A DNA stretch of 64,000 nucleotides from an uncultured Desulfosarcina sp. (lineage in GTDB: Bacteria; Desulfobacterota; Desulfobacteria; Desulfobacterales; Desulfosarcinaceae). Position 1 is the first letter of the stretch. Every line of letters begins with the position of its first letter. Location of the stretch: the NCBI RefSeq assembly GCF_963668215.1, contig NZ_OY764190.1, positions 6,448,001-6,512,000 on the forward strand, given 5' to 3'. Under the pieces are notes generated by a model, which saw nothing but the letters and a program-made list of their open reading frames with translations, made no database searches and was not told the DNA's origin. The position numbers were made by a program, and so were the translations under genes. This document shows positions 9,699-21,800 of the stretch, one piece after another.

Positions 9699-10394
9699 CT
9701 AACCTTTCGAACTGATTTTTAACTTCATCGTACGCGGCATGCCTGCTGGCGGCGGTTCGCTGACCTGGGTGAGCAGCAACGCCTCTTTAAGCGCTCGGTC
9801 CATGGTTGTATTTCCGGTGGGGCGCTCAAGCGCCAAGCCGGTGATCTTACCTTTTACGTCCAGCGTAATCTTGATCTGCGCCACCAGATTGCCATCGGGG
9901 ATGCCGCCGTTTTCCTCCATGTGTTTGTTGACCCGCTTGCGCAGATCTTCCTGGATGATAGACGTGTACCAAGCGTATTTGCGCAGCAGGTTGGTGCCAC
10001 CGAAACGGGTCCCGATTAAATCGTGGCCGCCTTTTTTACCGCGCAGGCCGAATCCGTCGGCACCGGCGGTTCCGTCGGCATCCAGACCCAAATCATCATC
10101 CGCGGGACCTTCGTCTTCGGACATATCGTCAACCGGATCCGGCTCAGGTTCCTTTTCCTGTTCGATAATCTCTTCTTTTTTCTTGATCTCCGGCTCGGGA
10201 GGTTTCTCCTTGACCTTCGGTGGCGGCGGCGGCTTCACCAGGGTGACCATTTTGATCTGCCGCTGACGTTTGCTGCCGTCGTCGGAAAACAGCAACTTGA
10301 TGGCGCCCACCGCTCCGGCTACAAACAGCAGCGCCACTAAACCGGATACGCCCCAGATCATCAATCGGACGGATTTGGGTTGTTTTTTTTTCAT
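9699..10394 (-). CDS. tonB: TonB-family energy transducer
   Basis: A 231-aa protein with one membrane helix (about residues 12-35), a short Pro/Lys/Glu-rich periplasmic segment containing VKPPPPPKVKEK (about 50-62), an acidic stretch, and a C-terminal TonB-like domain (about 165-231) with AQIKITLDVKGKI and a repeated small-residue pattern. TonB proteins carry proton-motive energy from ExbB/ExbD to outer-membrane partners. The gene follows exbD and the ExbB fusion on the minus strand, completing a dedicated Ton complex next to the TPS pair. The periplasmic linker is short and more acidic than in classical TonB. Confidence 0.8.
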   Translation of the reverse strand: MKKKQPKSVRLMIWGVSGLVALLFVAGAVGAIKLLFSDDGSKRQRQIKMVTLVKPPPPPKVKEKPPEPEIKKKEEIIEQEKEPEPDPVDDMSEDEGPADDDLGLDADGTAGADGFGLRGKKGGHDLIGTRFGGTNLLRKYAWYTSIIQEDLRKRVNKHMEENGGIPDGNLVAQIKITLDVKGKITGLALERPTGNTTMDRALKEALLLTQVSEPPPAGMPRTMKLKISSKG

Positions 10395-10572
10395 GGAAAT
10401 ATTCTCGGTTTTATTGGTTCTGTTCGTTGAATTGGTTGGATTCGTTCGGTCTGTTGGAAGTAAAACCTTACCAATATATTACTCATTACTAACTCATGAG
10501 GACGCTCACCCCACTTAAAATATAAAACCGGCTTTCATCCCTTCCAGCTTTGACCTTCCACCTTCTGGCTTT

Positions 10573-10980
10573 TTACTTAACCAACTTTTGCGTAACCAGA
10601 CCCAACTGCGTAATTTCCAACTCAGTCAGCAAATCAAGGATCGAAACCACATTCTGGTAATAGATTTTATCGTCGCCTTTGATCACCACTGGGAAATCCG
10701 GGTCGACCGCCTTATGCTGCCTGAGCATGGTTTCCAATTCGGCCAGGGTTACCGGATAGGCATCCAGGTAAATCTGGCCGTCCGCACGAATGGTGATGGC
10801 CTTGGTACGCGGCTTCACCAGGCTGGGCGTATTGCTGGCCTTGGGCAAGTTCACCTTGATGCCCTGTACCGAGGCCGTGACGGCGATAATGAACACCACC
10901 AGCAGGGTCCAGGCCAAATCCAGCAGCGGCGTTACGTTAATTTCATCAAAACCCTGAATATCGAATAGATTTCTTCTCAT
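10573..10980 (-). CDS. exbD: ExbD/TolR-family proton-channel subunit
   Basis: This 135-aa protein has the usual length and layout: a short cytoplasmic N-terminus, one membrane helix holding the conserved essential aspartate (Asp21 in INVTPLLDLAW), and a periplasmic domain of about 90 residues. The family works with ExbB to transduce the proton gradient to TonB. Its ATG overlaps the stop of the upstream ExbB-fusion gene (10977-10980), showing tight coupling. A 178-bp gap separates it from tonB. Confidence 0.92.
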   Translation of the reverse strand: MRRNLFDIQGFDEINVTPLLDLAWTLLVVFIIAVTASVQGIKVNLPKASNTPSLVKPRTKAITIRADGQIYLDAYPVTLAELETMLRQHKAVDPDFPVVIKGDDKIYYQNVVSILDLLTELEITQLGLVTQKLVK

Positions 10981-12731
10981 TTTTCCCCGTTTTCCACTTT
11001 AAGGGTGAAATTATCGATAAACACGGCCAGGTCCGCTGTAATATTCTTGATATTCGCCGCCAGAAAGTTATAGGCAAACAGGGCCGGAATGGCCACGATC
11101 AGCCCGAACACCGTGGTTGACAGGGCCGAGGCCACGCCCGGTGCGATAGCCATGATGTTAGCCTCGCCTGCCGCGGCCAGGGCAGCAAAGGTGTTCATCA
11201 CGCCCCACACCGTTCCCAGAAGGCCCAGAAACGGCCCGCCGGAGATTGCTAAGGTAAGCACCAGAATGCGTGAATTGAGATGTTTACTTTCTTTGACGAA
11301 GCCTTCTTCCAGGGCCGTTTTGAAGGCCTTTATGATTTTCTCGAAATCACCGGCATTGCCATTCTCTTTTTCTTTGCGGACGGCCTGGCAGCCGGTAGCA
11401 TACAGTTTGTAGAGGCTGGAATTATCGTAGCCGTTTTCCGGATCGTACTCGGCCAGGGGATTGTCCATCCGTTTGAACGAATCAGAAAAGCTTCTGTTTT
11501 CCCTGCTGGCAATAAAAAGATAAAATGCCTTGCTGAGAAAAACGATCCAGCTCACCACCATCAGTAAAATAAGCAGGCCGATGACCACCCATCCGTCCAG
11601 GGTGATGTTCTTCATGATGGCGCCCAGATAGAAAACGGGCATCCCGCTGCCGCCGCCCACTTCCTCTTCTCCGAAGCTGTACAGCAGGCCGTCGGGCCCC
11701 TGGCTGGCAAAGGCCGCGCGCGCCCAGGCCTGCGGACGGACACTGGTGGACAGACGCACTTCGTCCAGTTCGCCGAAAAGCCCGTGGCTGCGGTCGGCGG
11801 CCGCCCCCACCAGATAATCTCCGGAAATCTCCGGCAGGCTGCCTTCGATGTTGGTGAAAAACATCTCCAGGCCGTCGAGATACAGGGTCAGACGCTGATT
11901 GGAAGCGGCGGTGACCATTACGTGGTGCCACTGGTTTAAGGCCAGATCGGTGGATCTGTCGGTCTCGAATACTTTCCCGTCGGTGGTTCCCACCCGGCTG
12001 TAAATTTTCGTGCCGTCAATGCCAATGACAACCTCACCGCTGTCGGCCGAGGCATGGAACAAAAAGGCATCGTCTTGCGGCTGGCCGATGCGCAGCCAGG
12101 CAGAAAAGGTAAATCCGTTTTTGAACGCCAAGGAAGGGCTGTTGGCAATGGCTATACGGTCACCCGCACCGTTGAGCGATAAACCGTTGCCAATCACCGC
12201 TGGCAGCCCCTGTCCACCAGCAAAGTCGGCGACAGTCTGTCCGTAAGAGGATTGGTCCTGAGGATTGCCTTCGACCTCACCGAAATGAAACACAGCCGCC
12301 TGGGTGGCGTCGAAGGTGGATTTGGCATCCTGGCCACCCATGGCATCGCCGTTGCCGTAGTACATCCAGATAAAATCCTGGTCTGCCTGGCCGGATAGGC
12401 GCGGCAGCTTGACCCATACCAATGCCATTTCGTCAATGGTATCGTAACGTTCGATGTGGTGTTTGAGCAGCTTGGTATCGTCTGAACTGACAAAACGGAT
12501 ATCCTGCCCCTCCTGTTGGGCGTCCACGAAATTGAAATTGCCCGTATGCAGGCGAATCAGAATGGGGACATCCGTCAGGTTCTCTTTGATATCGGCACCG
12601 TTGGTGGTGGTGTTGAAGTGAATTTTCTTGCGGTACTGCCAGCCGTCGTTCCACCAAGCTGACGCATCGCCGGCTGCCAGTGTGAAAAAAAGCAACATCG
12701 GCCATATCCAATTACCAACGCACTTGTTCAC
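10977..12731 (-). CDS. DUF2341-LamG-ExbB (MotA/TolQ/ExbB) fusion protein
   Basis: GTG 12731 is chosen as start because AGGAGG lies 9 bp upstream and the product (584 aa) then opens with a signal peptide. Domains in order: signal peptide (1-25); DUF2341 (about 26-110, starting WWNDGWQYRKK); LamG/concanavalin-like domain (about 150-340); a membrane helix near 383-405; then the ExbB/TolQ core with a cytoplasmic loop and two further helices bearing the GLLGTVWGVMNTF motif. The membrane part should conduct protons with ExbD, while the extra 350 residues lie in the periplasm and may bind carbohydrate or glycosylated protein. It is 152 bp downstream of tpsA. Confidence 0.87.
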   Translation of the reverse strand: MNKCVGNWIWPMLLFFTLAAGDASAWWNDGWQYRKKIHFNTTTNGADIKENLTDVPILIRLHTGNFNFVDAQQEGQDIRFVSSDDTKLLKHHIERYDTIDEMALVWVKLPRLSGQADQDFIWMYYGNGDAMGGQDAKSTFDATQAAVFHFGEVEGNPQDQSSYGQTVADFAGGQGLPAVIGNGLSLNGAGDRIAIANSPSLAFKNGFTFSAWLRIGQPQDDAFLFHASADSGEVVIGIDGTKIYSRVGTTDGKVFETDRSTDLALNQWHHVMVTAASNQRLTLYLDGLEMFFTNIEGSLPEISGDYLVGAAADRSHGLFGELDEVRLSTSVRPQAWARAAFASQGPDGLLYSFGEEEVGGGSGMPVFYLGAIMKNITLDGWVVIGLLILLMVVSWIVFLSKAFYLFIASRENRSFSDSFKRMDNPLAEYDPENGYDNSSLYKLYATGCQAVRKEKENGNAGDFEKIIKAFKTALEEGFVKESKHLNSRILVLTLAISGGPFLGLLGTVWGVMNTFAALAAAGEANIMAIAPGVASALSTTVFGLIVAIPALFAYNFLAANIKNITADLAVFIDNFTLKVENGEK

Positions 12732-12883
12732 TGTCGCTGTCCTCCTGATCGATTTTACCATTAAATTCTCTAAGCGGCTGTTGCCCGCCTACTAAAGTCG
12801 ATTTTCTGCCTGGGCTGAAAAAAGCCATCGGACATGTCATTTCCAGGGAAGGATCAAAAGGTTGAAAGACAATACCGAAATTC

Positions 12884-15800
12884 TCATTCAAGCACTGCGA
12901 AACGTTTGCCGGCCTGCCGATTATAAAATTTTTCGAGGGTCGCATCGGTTTGCCCATCTATCTTGCCGCGATCACTGGTTTCCTTACCTTCCTCGTCAGC
13001 CTCGGACGCCTCGTCTTCATCTTCCTCATCACCGAAGCCCACGACCTCGATAGAGAGCCATTTGGGGACCAAATTTTCGGAAAGCCCGGCCACATAATCG
13101 CTGAATCGTTCCCTGGCCGATAACAACTCCGTTTCCTCATCCATCTGGTTCACCGCGTTGGCCAGCCCGCCGGTGCCGCTGAATCCCCCCACATCGGCGG
13201 AAGCGTCCTGGGAGATGGAGGCACCGCTGGACAGTCCGCCCACGGAAATATTCTGGGTGTTGGTCAAAACCAGTGCATTAAGCAGGATGTTCCCTTGCCC
13301 CACGATCCCGGCCTCACCGGCATCGATCTCGCCTTCGGGGGCGAAAAAATAACCGTTACCTGCAGTGGGTGCCGTCAGGGGGCCGGTTCCGTCCGGATCG
13401 TAGGTCAACAGCCGGATTCCACTTCCCACCGCTGGCAACGTATACTTCAGGACGTAACTACCGGTATCCTCATCGTACACTTTTTCCGGATCACTGACGC
13501 TGACCGTAGTCTTCGATCCCTTGCCGGCATTGATGTCACCGTAATCGGACCAGATCAGGATATCTCCGCCATACCAGGTCATTACGCGCGATTCATTCAC
13601 GTTCAGGTCGTTACGGGCGTATATGTTGATGTCGCCTCCCCGCATGGTGTTGATGCCGGTGTCGGACTTTTCGTCGCTGAAGGAGCTGACGCCGACGTCG
13701 AACTGGCCGGCCACCAGGATGTTGATGTCTCCGTACTGCTGGGTGTAAATCTGGGATTGGGTCATGCGGATATCGCCGGTCCCGGCGGCGGTGTCGAAAT
13801 CGATGCCATTGATCATGGAGGCGACATAATTGGCATCGCTGGCTGATGTCGTACCGCTCCTGTCGTCTCCGCTGCGTACTGTCAGGCCGGCATCGATCAG
13901 ATCCGCCCGAATCTCGGCCAGATAAAGAGCGGCCAACTCGTCGCGCACGGTCTGGGGAACATCGTCGTAATTATCGTATCCGGCCAGCAGTTTGGCGTAG
14001 GCTTCGCCGTAGGCCCTTACCGTGCCGATATCCGTCTCCTCTACCTGGTCGTCCTCGGTCACTTCGCCGTACTTGATAGCGGTGTAGTTGATCCCGGCTT
14101 CCAATAGCAGGTCGAAAAAGGTCTCTGCCACACTGGCATCCCAGTTGCCGTCGGCATCCTGGAGGATCGCCTCGTATTCATAGCCGGCCAGCAGGGTGAT
14201 ATCGGCTCCCGTTGTCGAGAGCGCGTCGTTGGGCACACTGCCCACCGTGCGGATGCCGGCGCTGTAACCCAGGTCGATATCGTAGCCGGCCGCCACGATC
14301 AGGTCGCCGGTCCCGGCCAGTTCGATGCCGGATTTGTTATAAATCATCTCCTTGGCTGTTTCTGAGTAAGTGGAGTTGTAATAGTCTGGCAGCAGTGAGA
14401 AGCTGATCTCGCCCCCGGCGGCTACCACAGAGATGTCATCGTCATTCGGATGTTGGATGCGGAACCAGGAATCGGTGATGTCTACTCCGGCAATAATCTG
14501 CGTCTGCTTGGGACTGTTCAGGGCCAGGTTGTCGATGTCCTCGCCGGCAATCAGAACCACGGGCTGACTGTCCCCGTCATGAAGGTTGTAACTTGTTCCA
14601 TTGACCTGTTGATATAAATCCTGATAGGCCGCCTGGGTAGTTGCGTCCTGGGCCTCGTACCACTCGTTGAAAGCGTCTTTATATGCCTCCAGGTACCCGT
14701 TGCTGTCCGCGATTACGGATGTTGATTTATAGTCACCGTAAGTCAACCCGGTGTATGAGTATTCTTCGCTTTCCTCGTCGTAATTGGATAGAACATATTG
14801 ATAATATAGCTGCTCCGGCGCAAGATTGGAAATCACCAACTCTTCGTAAGTACGTACGGTAGAGCCACCGGATGAGATCTCCCTATCTCCTATGATACTA
14901 TCGCCAGCAAGGGCGTATAGCCCTCCCGTGCTGCTCGGCAAAAGCCACAGGGTACTGTCACTGGCAAGGATGATATCTCCACCGGCAATAAGCGCTACAT
15001 TGGCTGGCAGCGCGCCGGTTACGATCGTTGCGGTGGAGTCGTAGTAATACGATTCGCCCGAGATAGTAATGTCGCCATTTATGGAGGTTAGTGAAAGTGC
15101 TGTCTCCTCGGTCCAGTGGAACGAATAAATATCGTCATTTCGTCCAGTTGCCTGCTCCGTTTCTGTGTCGAAGTAAATGGCCATAAGGGGGTCGATCACG
15201 GACCCCAGGGTAATGCTGCCCAGTGCGGTGACATTGACCGTTACGTCCGCACCCTCGGTGCTATCGATTACCTCGATGCTGTAATCGGCGGCAAGATGCT
15301 GTCCGAAATCCTGCATGGTCATGACAGCCAGGCGGCCGTCCTCAATGTATAAGCGAACGTCAACGTCGCCGCCTGCGGTTAGGGTGAGGTTCCCGCCGCC
15401 GAAGGCACCCACCTGCAGAACGCCACTTGCAGTTGTAGAGTAAGTGGACCCGACATCCCCGCCCACCTCCACGGTGACATCGCCGTCAGCCATGGCCACG
15501 ATACCCGCGGCCGGCCGGTAGGAATCCTCGTATACATAGGAAGCCCCCACCATGTCGGCACTGTTCACCGTATCTGCATCGTCGGCATAACAGCGCATAA
15601 AACCGTATGTGGAACTTGTGCCGCTGGCGTCGCCCCCGACGCTGATGGTTATGTCGCCGCCGTTGGCGTAAGTATCGAACTGCTCGAATGCCAGTGTTCT
15701 AATCCTGTTATAGTAGCTGACAAGATTCTCATATCCTTCCTGTTCGTAAAGGTGATAATTCATAATGGCGTCAAAATAGGTTGTCGTTACGGTATTCCCT

Positions 15801-18800
15801 TCCAAGTCCGTAAACGTCACCTCCTGAGCCATCTTTTTTGTCCACAAACTGCCCTGGGCAAGCACATCATCCAAGGTTACTGTCGCTGTCGTTTCGCCGG
15901 TGGTGCGAATGGCGGCGAAGTACCCCAACATCAGGTCCCCGCCGACATCGATGCCGATATCGCCCAGTGCCGACTGAATGGCCCCGGCATTGGACCCGGA
16001 CTTGTCCCCGGTGATCGTCAGGCTTCCTTTCACCTTTCCGGTAATGTCGCCGTCATAGGTGGCCAGAGTATAGCTGGTTTCAAGATCCTCACGGTCGTCG
16101 TAATAGCGTGTCTGGCCCTTGCCGATAATGGTGTCTCCCCCAGAGGCGAAACGGATGGTGCCACTTTCGGTATAGATAAGATTCTCATCTTCAACAGCAA
16201 ACGTTCCCTCTCCGGCTTTTGTGGCCAGCGGATCGGCGGAATCCAGGTCGGCGCCAGCCACCAGGGTGTAGCTCCAGGAATCGTTGCTGTCGCTTTCCGT
16301 CAACCGTTCAGCAGCCGTCTGGGGTTCGTCGGTCAGGTCGGCAGCAATGGTCAGGTCGCCGGAGGCCCGGATTGTCAGCACGCCCGTCGCATCAATATCG
16401 CTCCAGGAATCGCCGTCGCTGAAGTCCCAATCCTCCGTCAGGGTAAGATCACCGTCATAAACGATTTCTACGCCGGCCATGAGCGTGAAGGTAGTGTCGT
16501 CATCAAGGGTCAGGTTCTCCTCGACAGATCCCCCACCATTGTCCACATATTCCTCATAGGCGCTTAAATAATCACTGGTATCACCGGCAATCTTTTCGAT
16601 CTCTTCTTCTCCGATATCTCCCGATTCGCTATAAGCACCGTCATCGCTATCGTCGTAACCCCTCGTGGCGACCACAGCCACCGTTTCAGCCCCGGTGATC
16701 GTCCCATCCAACTCAACGCGCACATCGTTGGCGCCGGCATCGTCATCGGTGGAATCCGCGTCGGCATTGTTATACCGGCTGGCTTGAAACTGGACACTGC
16801 CGCCCGTGCCGTCACCATCCTCGGAAGCGGAAACGTCGATCAGGGCCGTCGCGTACATATTGATGAATCCCTTGTCGCTGTCGACGATCACGTCCCCGCC
16901 GTCCGCATCCGCGCCGGCGTCACCGGCAACAATCAGTTGGCTGCCATCGTAAAGGTTGATATCGTCCTCGGCGTACAATTCGATATAGCGGTCGTCGGAG
17001 GCACCCGAGGCATCCAGGGTGCCGGCAACATCGATCCCGCCGGCATCGGCCACCAGCTTGATCTGCTCGGCCTGCATGGTATCGTCGGCCGCCACGATGA
17101 TGGAACCCGTAATGGCTCGCAGGGAAATCCCATGATCGAAACCGCCCGCAGCCAGGGTCGTGTTCAGGGATGAGAAATCGATGCTCAGGGCGGTAAGATC
17201 GAAATCCCCGCCCCGGGCTTCCACCACCTGGCCGGATGTGTCTTCGTATTGGGCGTCGGCACCGCCTAAAAGGGTGCCCTCGATCATGGTGGCGCTCGCC
17301 TCGGCCGTGATGGTCAGGCTTCCGGCGTCCAGGTAGCCGTCGTTGAGCCATCCTGCCCAGGTGTCCTCATCCACGTCATCGGGAATGTCGGATGCGCTGT
17401 TGCCGACATCGACGATGGCTGCGGCAATGGCATTGCCCTCATCGTCGGTTGTGGCCCCCTGGATTTCCAGGGTCCCGCCGGAACTGAGGGTCACCGATCC
17501 GGCGGCATAGGCCTGGTAGACGGTCTCGTCGGCGATGGTGTAATCCAGAATGCCGCCACTGGCGATAATCTCGGACCCGGCAGTCAGATAAAGCCCGCTT
17601 TCCGCAGTCAGGCTGATATTGCCGGCAAAATTATCGATGGTCCCCGATTGGACGATGGTGTCGGCTGTGAAGGCCAACGAACCGCCGGCAGTCTGCTCGG
17701 GGCCGGCCGTCTGCCCGTCGAGGGTCTGGATGGTCAGCAGGCCGGCCACGGTCACCTCGAAATCGGCGGACTCGTAATCCTCGTCATCGGAAACCGCACC
17801 GGCGGTGACCCGGCCGGCGCTCAGGATCAGGTCTCCGTCGGTAGAAAAGCTGCCCTCACCGGCCAAAACAATGTCCTGCTGGGCCACGATGTCCACCTGG
17901 CTGATGGCGGCCAGGGTCACCGATCCGGTGATCTGCACCTCGCCGGTGTCAAGTCCATCCTCCTCGTACGCTTCGTCATAGCTGGCGGTGAAGGTCATGC
18001 TGCCGGAGGTTTCAGTGGCATCGGAGACAGCCGCCGTGCCGCTGTTGTCGATCCAGATGCTTGCGGCGCTGAAATCGGCCGACTGGCGACTGACGGTAGC
18101 GCCGTCCACGACCACCGAATAGGCTTCACTGGTCAGTTGCGGCGTGTTCAGGTAAAGCAGCCCCGCGCTGCCGACGGAAACCTGCCCCACCGTTCGAATC
18201 TCGGACGTCCCGGCAATGGCCACGTAATCGGCCTCGGCCAACTGATCGTAAAATCCGCTGTAAATCCGCAGGACGCCCTCCTCGGCGCCGCTGTCCGACA
18301 CGTAGTCCGTATCCACCAGTTCGGTGCTGCCGCTGCCGGCGATGGCCACGATCTCTCCAGTCTCGAAGACTTCACCGACCTCCATGGTATTGGCGTAAAT
18401 GCCCAAAGCGTCGGCCTCGATGCTGGTGGTGCCGTCATCGGCGACGGTAATGGCCCCCCCGGCGGAGGCCAGAATCAGCTCGTTGGTATCGTCGCTGCCG
18501 CCGATGGTGACGTTGGATTGAATGTCGATGGAATTACTTGCATACAGCCCGATGGCATTTCCCGAAAAGTCGACATCGTGAACCACCAGAGTCTCGGTGG
18601 TGGAAAGAGAGGCGTCATCGTCGTCATCGTCGTCATCGTCAGCCAGGAGGGCGAAAGCATCGGCCAGGGAGCCGATGAGGTCGGCAAAGGCGTCGGCATC
18701 CTTGTCGTAGCCGAAGATCACCGTTTCGAATCCGGCTCCGAAAAGGGTCTGGGGGTCGAAATAGAGGACATCTTCGTCGGAGCCAAAATACTCGGCGGAA

Positions 18801-21800
18801 GTCAGCTCCATGTTCACGCTGCTGATCCAGGCCTGCCCTCCGTCGTAGCCGCTAAGCCCGCTACCGTAATAGGTGGCCGATAGCTGCCCGCCGCCGCTGT
18901 TGACGGTCAGCGTACCGCCGTCGCCGGCCACGCTGTACGCACCGTTGTAGCTTCCCTCCTCTAGCACATCCGAGGCGCTGCGAACCGCGTAAAGATGGGC
19001 CTCGGTGGACTTGAGGCTGGTTCCCATGACAGCGTTGTAGCCGATGCCGGTGTCGTATCCGGCCAGGGTATTGCCATAATCGTAGTCCGTACTGTAGATG
19101 CTGCCCAGGTCGATCAGGATGATGGCCCCGTCCAGGTAGGCGTACTCGATGGGCAGCAGCGAATAGTAGCCGTCCTCGATGCCGTCGATGCCGGAGAGAT
19201 AGATGGCCTCCCCGGGCAGTTGCACGGAATTGTCAGGAATGATCACATAGCGGCCCGCCACGGTCAGCGGATCGGCACTGCCGGAGATGCTGGCCTCGAA
19301 TTCGGTGGCGTAAACCACCCCGCCGCCCGAGACGTCGATGGTCGAGCCTTCCTCGGCCGTCACTGTATCCGCCACGATTTCGATATACCGCTCCGGCGAA
19401 CCGGCCACTTCCACTGTGTTATCGAGGCTGTCGCCCGTGTGATCGATGCGCAGCCATTCGCCGTCTTCGTAATAGCCCCACTCCACCGCCGTGTCGGAAT
19501 CGGTGGAAAGCACGCTGTTTTGGCCCAAAATGATCTGGCTGTCCTCGCCCATGCCGGTAAGAATGATCCGCCCCATGGGGGCCAGCAGGGTGCCGTTGTG
19601 GATCAGGGTATTGGTTTCGATGGTGATCTGGCCGTTGGCCGACAGGATCGCGCCGTCCAGGGCCGCCGTGTCGGACTGGGCGATCTCCACCGAGCCGCCC
19701 AGCCAGGTTCCGTCGTCCTGGACTTTGCCGGTGGAAATAGTGAAAATGGTATCCGTGGTTGGATAAATCCGCCCGGCGGTCAGTTTGAGGTCCGCATAGG
19801 TGTATAGCCCTCCGGCCCAGACACCCGTTCCGGTGGAGCTGTTCTCTTCGTAAAAGACATCTGACAAGGTCATGTCGATGTCGGCCCTCAAATCAATCGT
19901 TGTAAATCCGTCGATAGCCACGCTGCCTTCGATGTCCAGCCACTGCCCCGCCAGTTCAAACGTGTTAGACTGCCCTTCGACAGCCGTAGCGCTGGGAGAG
20001 ACATCGTATTCAGGAAGATTGGTGTATTTTTCGTCACTGTTGGTTATGTGGACATAGGTCGCTTCGAGGCAAACGTCCTGCTCGTCATATGCTGAAATCA
20101 CCGGCGCATCCAGGATCAGTTCCCGAAGGTCCCAGCCGTCGCCGTCGATGTCGCTCTCATCGTCCGCATCACCGAATTGCAGCCCGGATAGGCTGCTGAA
20201 TGCCAAGGCGTCGAAGCCGCTCTGCACGTAACTTTCCAGAGCAGACTGGGTAATGGCGTAAACTTCGGAATAATTCGTGCTGGCAATGGAAAGGCTGCCG
20301 CCCGTGAGGCCGCTCAGATAGGTCTTGGCGATAAATTCGCCATTGAGATCAAAGGTCTTCCCTGTCAGCGTGATCGATCCGGCTTCGGCGGCAAGACGAT
20401 ACGATTCCTTGCCGCCATAAATGTTGCGGTAATAATTGGTAACCCGTTTCGATCCGGAAACGTCGATGCTGGAACCGTCGGCCATGGTAATACTGCCTAC
20501 ACTGGCCTCCAGGTCTACCGATCCGCCGGCGTACACCGCGTATACCAATGGCAGACCTGTGGCATGAGAATAGGTCAACTGCTGGGTGTATCCGCTGACA
20601 TCGATGGATGCCCCTGATCCCAGGGTTATATCGCCCACGCTTGCCGCCGCAGATACCGATCCGCTTCGGGCAACCAGATCCCCCTCGATGGAAATATACG
20701 GCCCCTCAAGGGCAATGGTGCCACCGGGTGTAACCTCAATGGTGGCATTGCTGTTGATGGAAACAGCATCACTATAAATAGTGCTGTCATCGCTCAAAAA
20801 TGTTTCCGCGTGGGCGGTAAGCCCCACACTGGTGGCTTCCGTTTCGTCGGCATCGTAATCGGAAGCATCAACATAGGTCATGGAGGTTAGTTTGCCGATG
20901 GGCGCTGTATATTTGACAGTAGAGGGCTGCAGATCCACGTTATCGCCGACAATTAGGCTGCCGTCGCTGTAAAAATCGATATGGGCGAACCCACTTTGGG
21001 CGAGCCACCAGTCGGTCAGGCTCTCCGCAGTCAGGCTTTCCGTGGCACCGCTGGCATGGATAATATTCAGGGACGATGACTTAAGAGTCAGGGTCCCGCC
21101 GGAATATCCCACCAACGAATACCCCGAAATATCGCCGTCCAGGACTATCTCGCGGCCCTCAATGGTCAACGCACCGGCGTCGCCGCCGGTCACGTCGCCG
21201 TCGTAATCCACGGCATATCCGCCACTTACGTCAACCACCGCTCCCTCGTCGATGAAAACCCCTTCGGAATCGTCCAAGGCATCCGAATTGGCAGCCGTTT
21301 TGCCGCGGCCCTGCAAGATGATGGTGCCGCCGTTGAGATGCAACTGGTCGGGCAGGCCATCCGGATCATTGAAATTATTCCAAGTCTCGCCGGATACGTC
21401 GATCACCGCCCCGTCGTAAAGGTGAATCCATTCATCCATGCTGATGGAATCGGAAGTGATGTTGACATCGTTGTAAAAGGCCACCGTACCGCCCGCAATG
21501 GTGATGGAGCCGTAATCGTCGATGCGTCTGGCGACCAGTTCCACCTCCCCCGACCCATGGCTCGATTCCAGGACCAGTTCGGCGTCCGATGCGATCTCGA
21601 TGCTTGTGTTGGCGTAGACCTTCAGGCTGCCCAGACCGGCGGCATTGAGGATATCGGTGGACAGATAGGTGGTGTCGTCATCGAGCATGTAGAAATCCGG
21701 GTCGGCGTCTTCCACATCTTCGTCCAGTTCCACGATATCCGCCTGGAACACCACCGCATTGATCCGCCGGTCGATGGTTTCCTTGCTGTCGCCTGAGACA

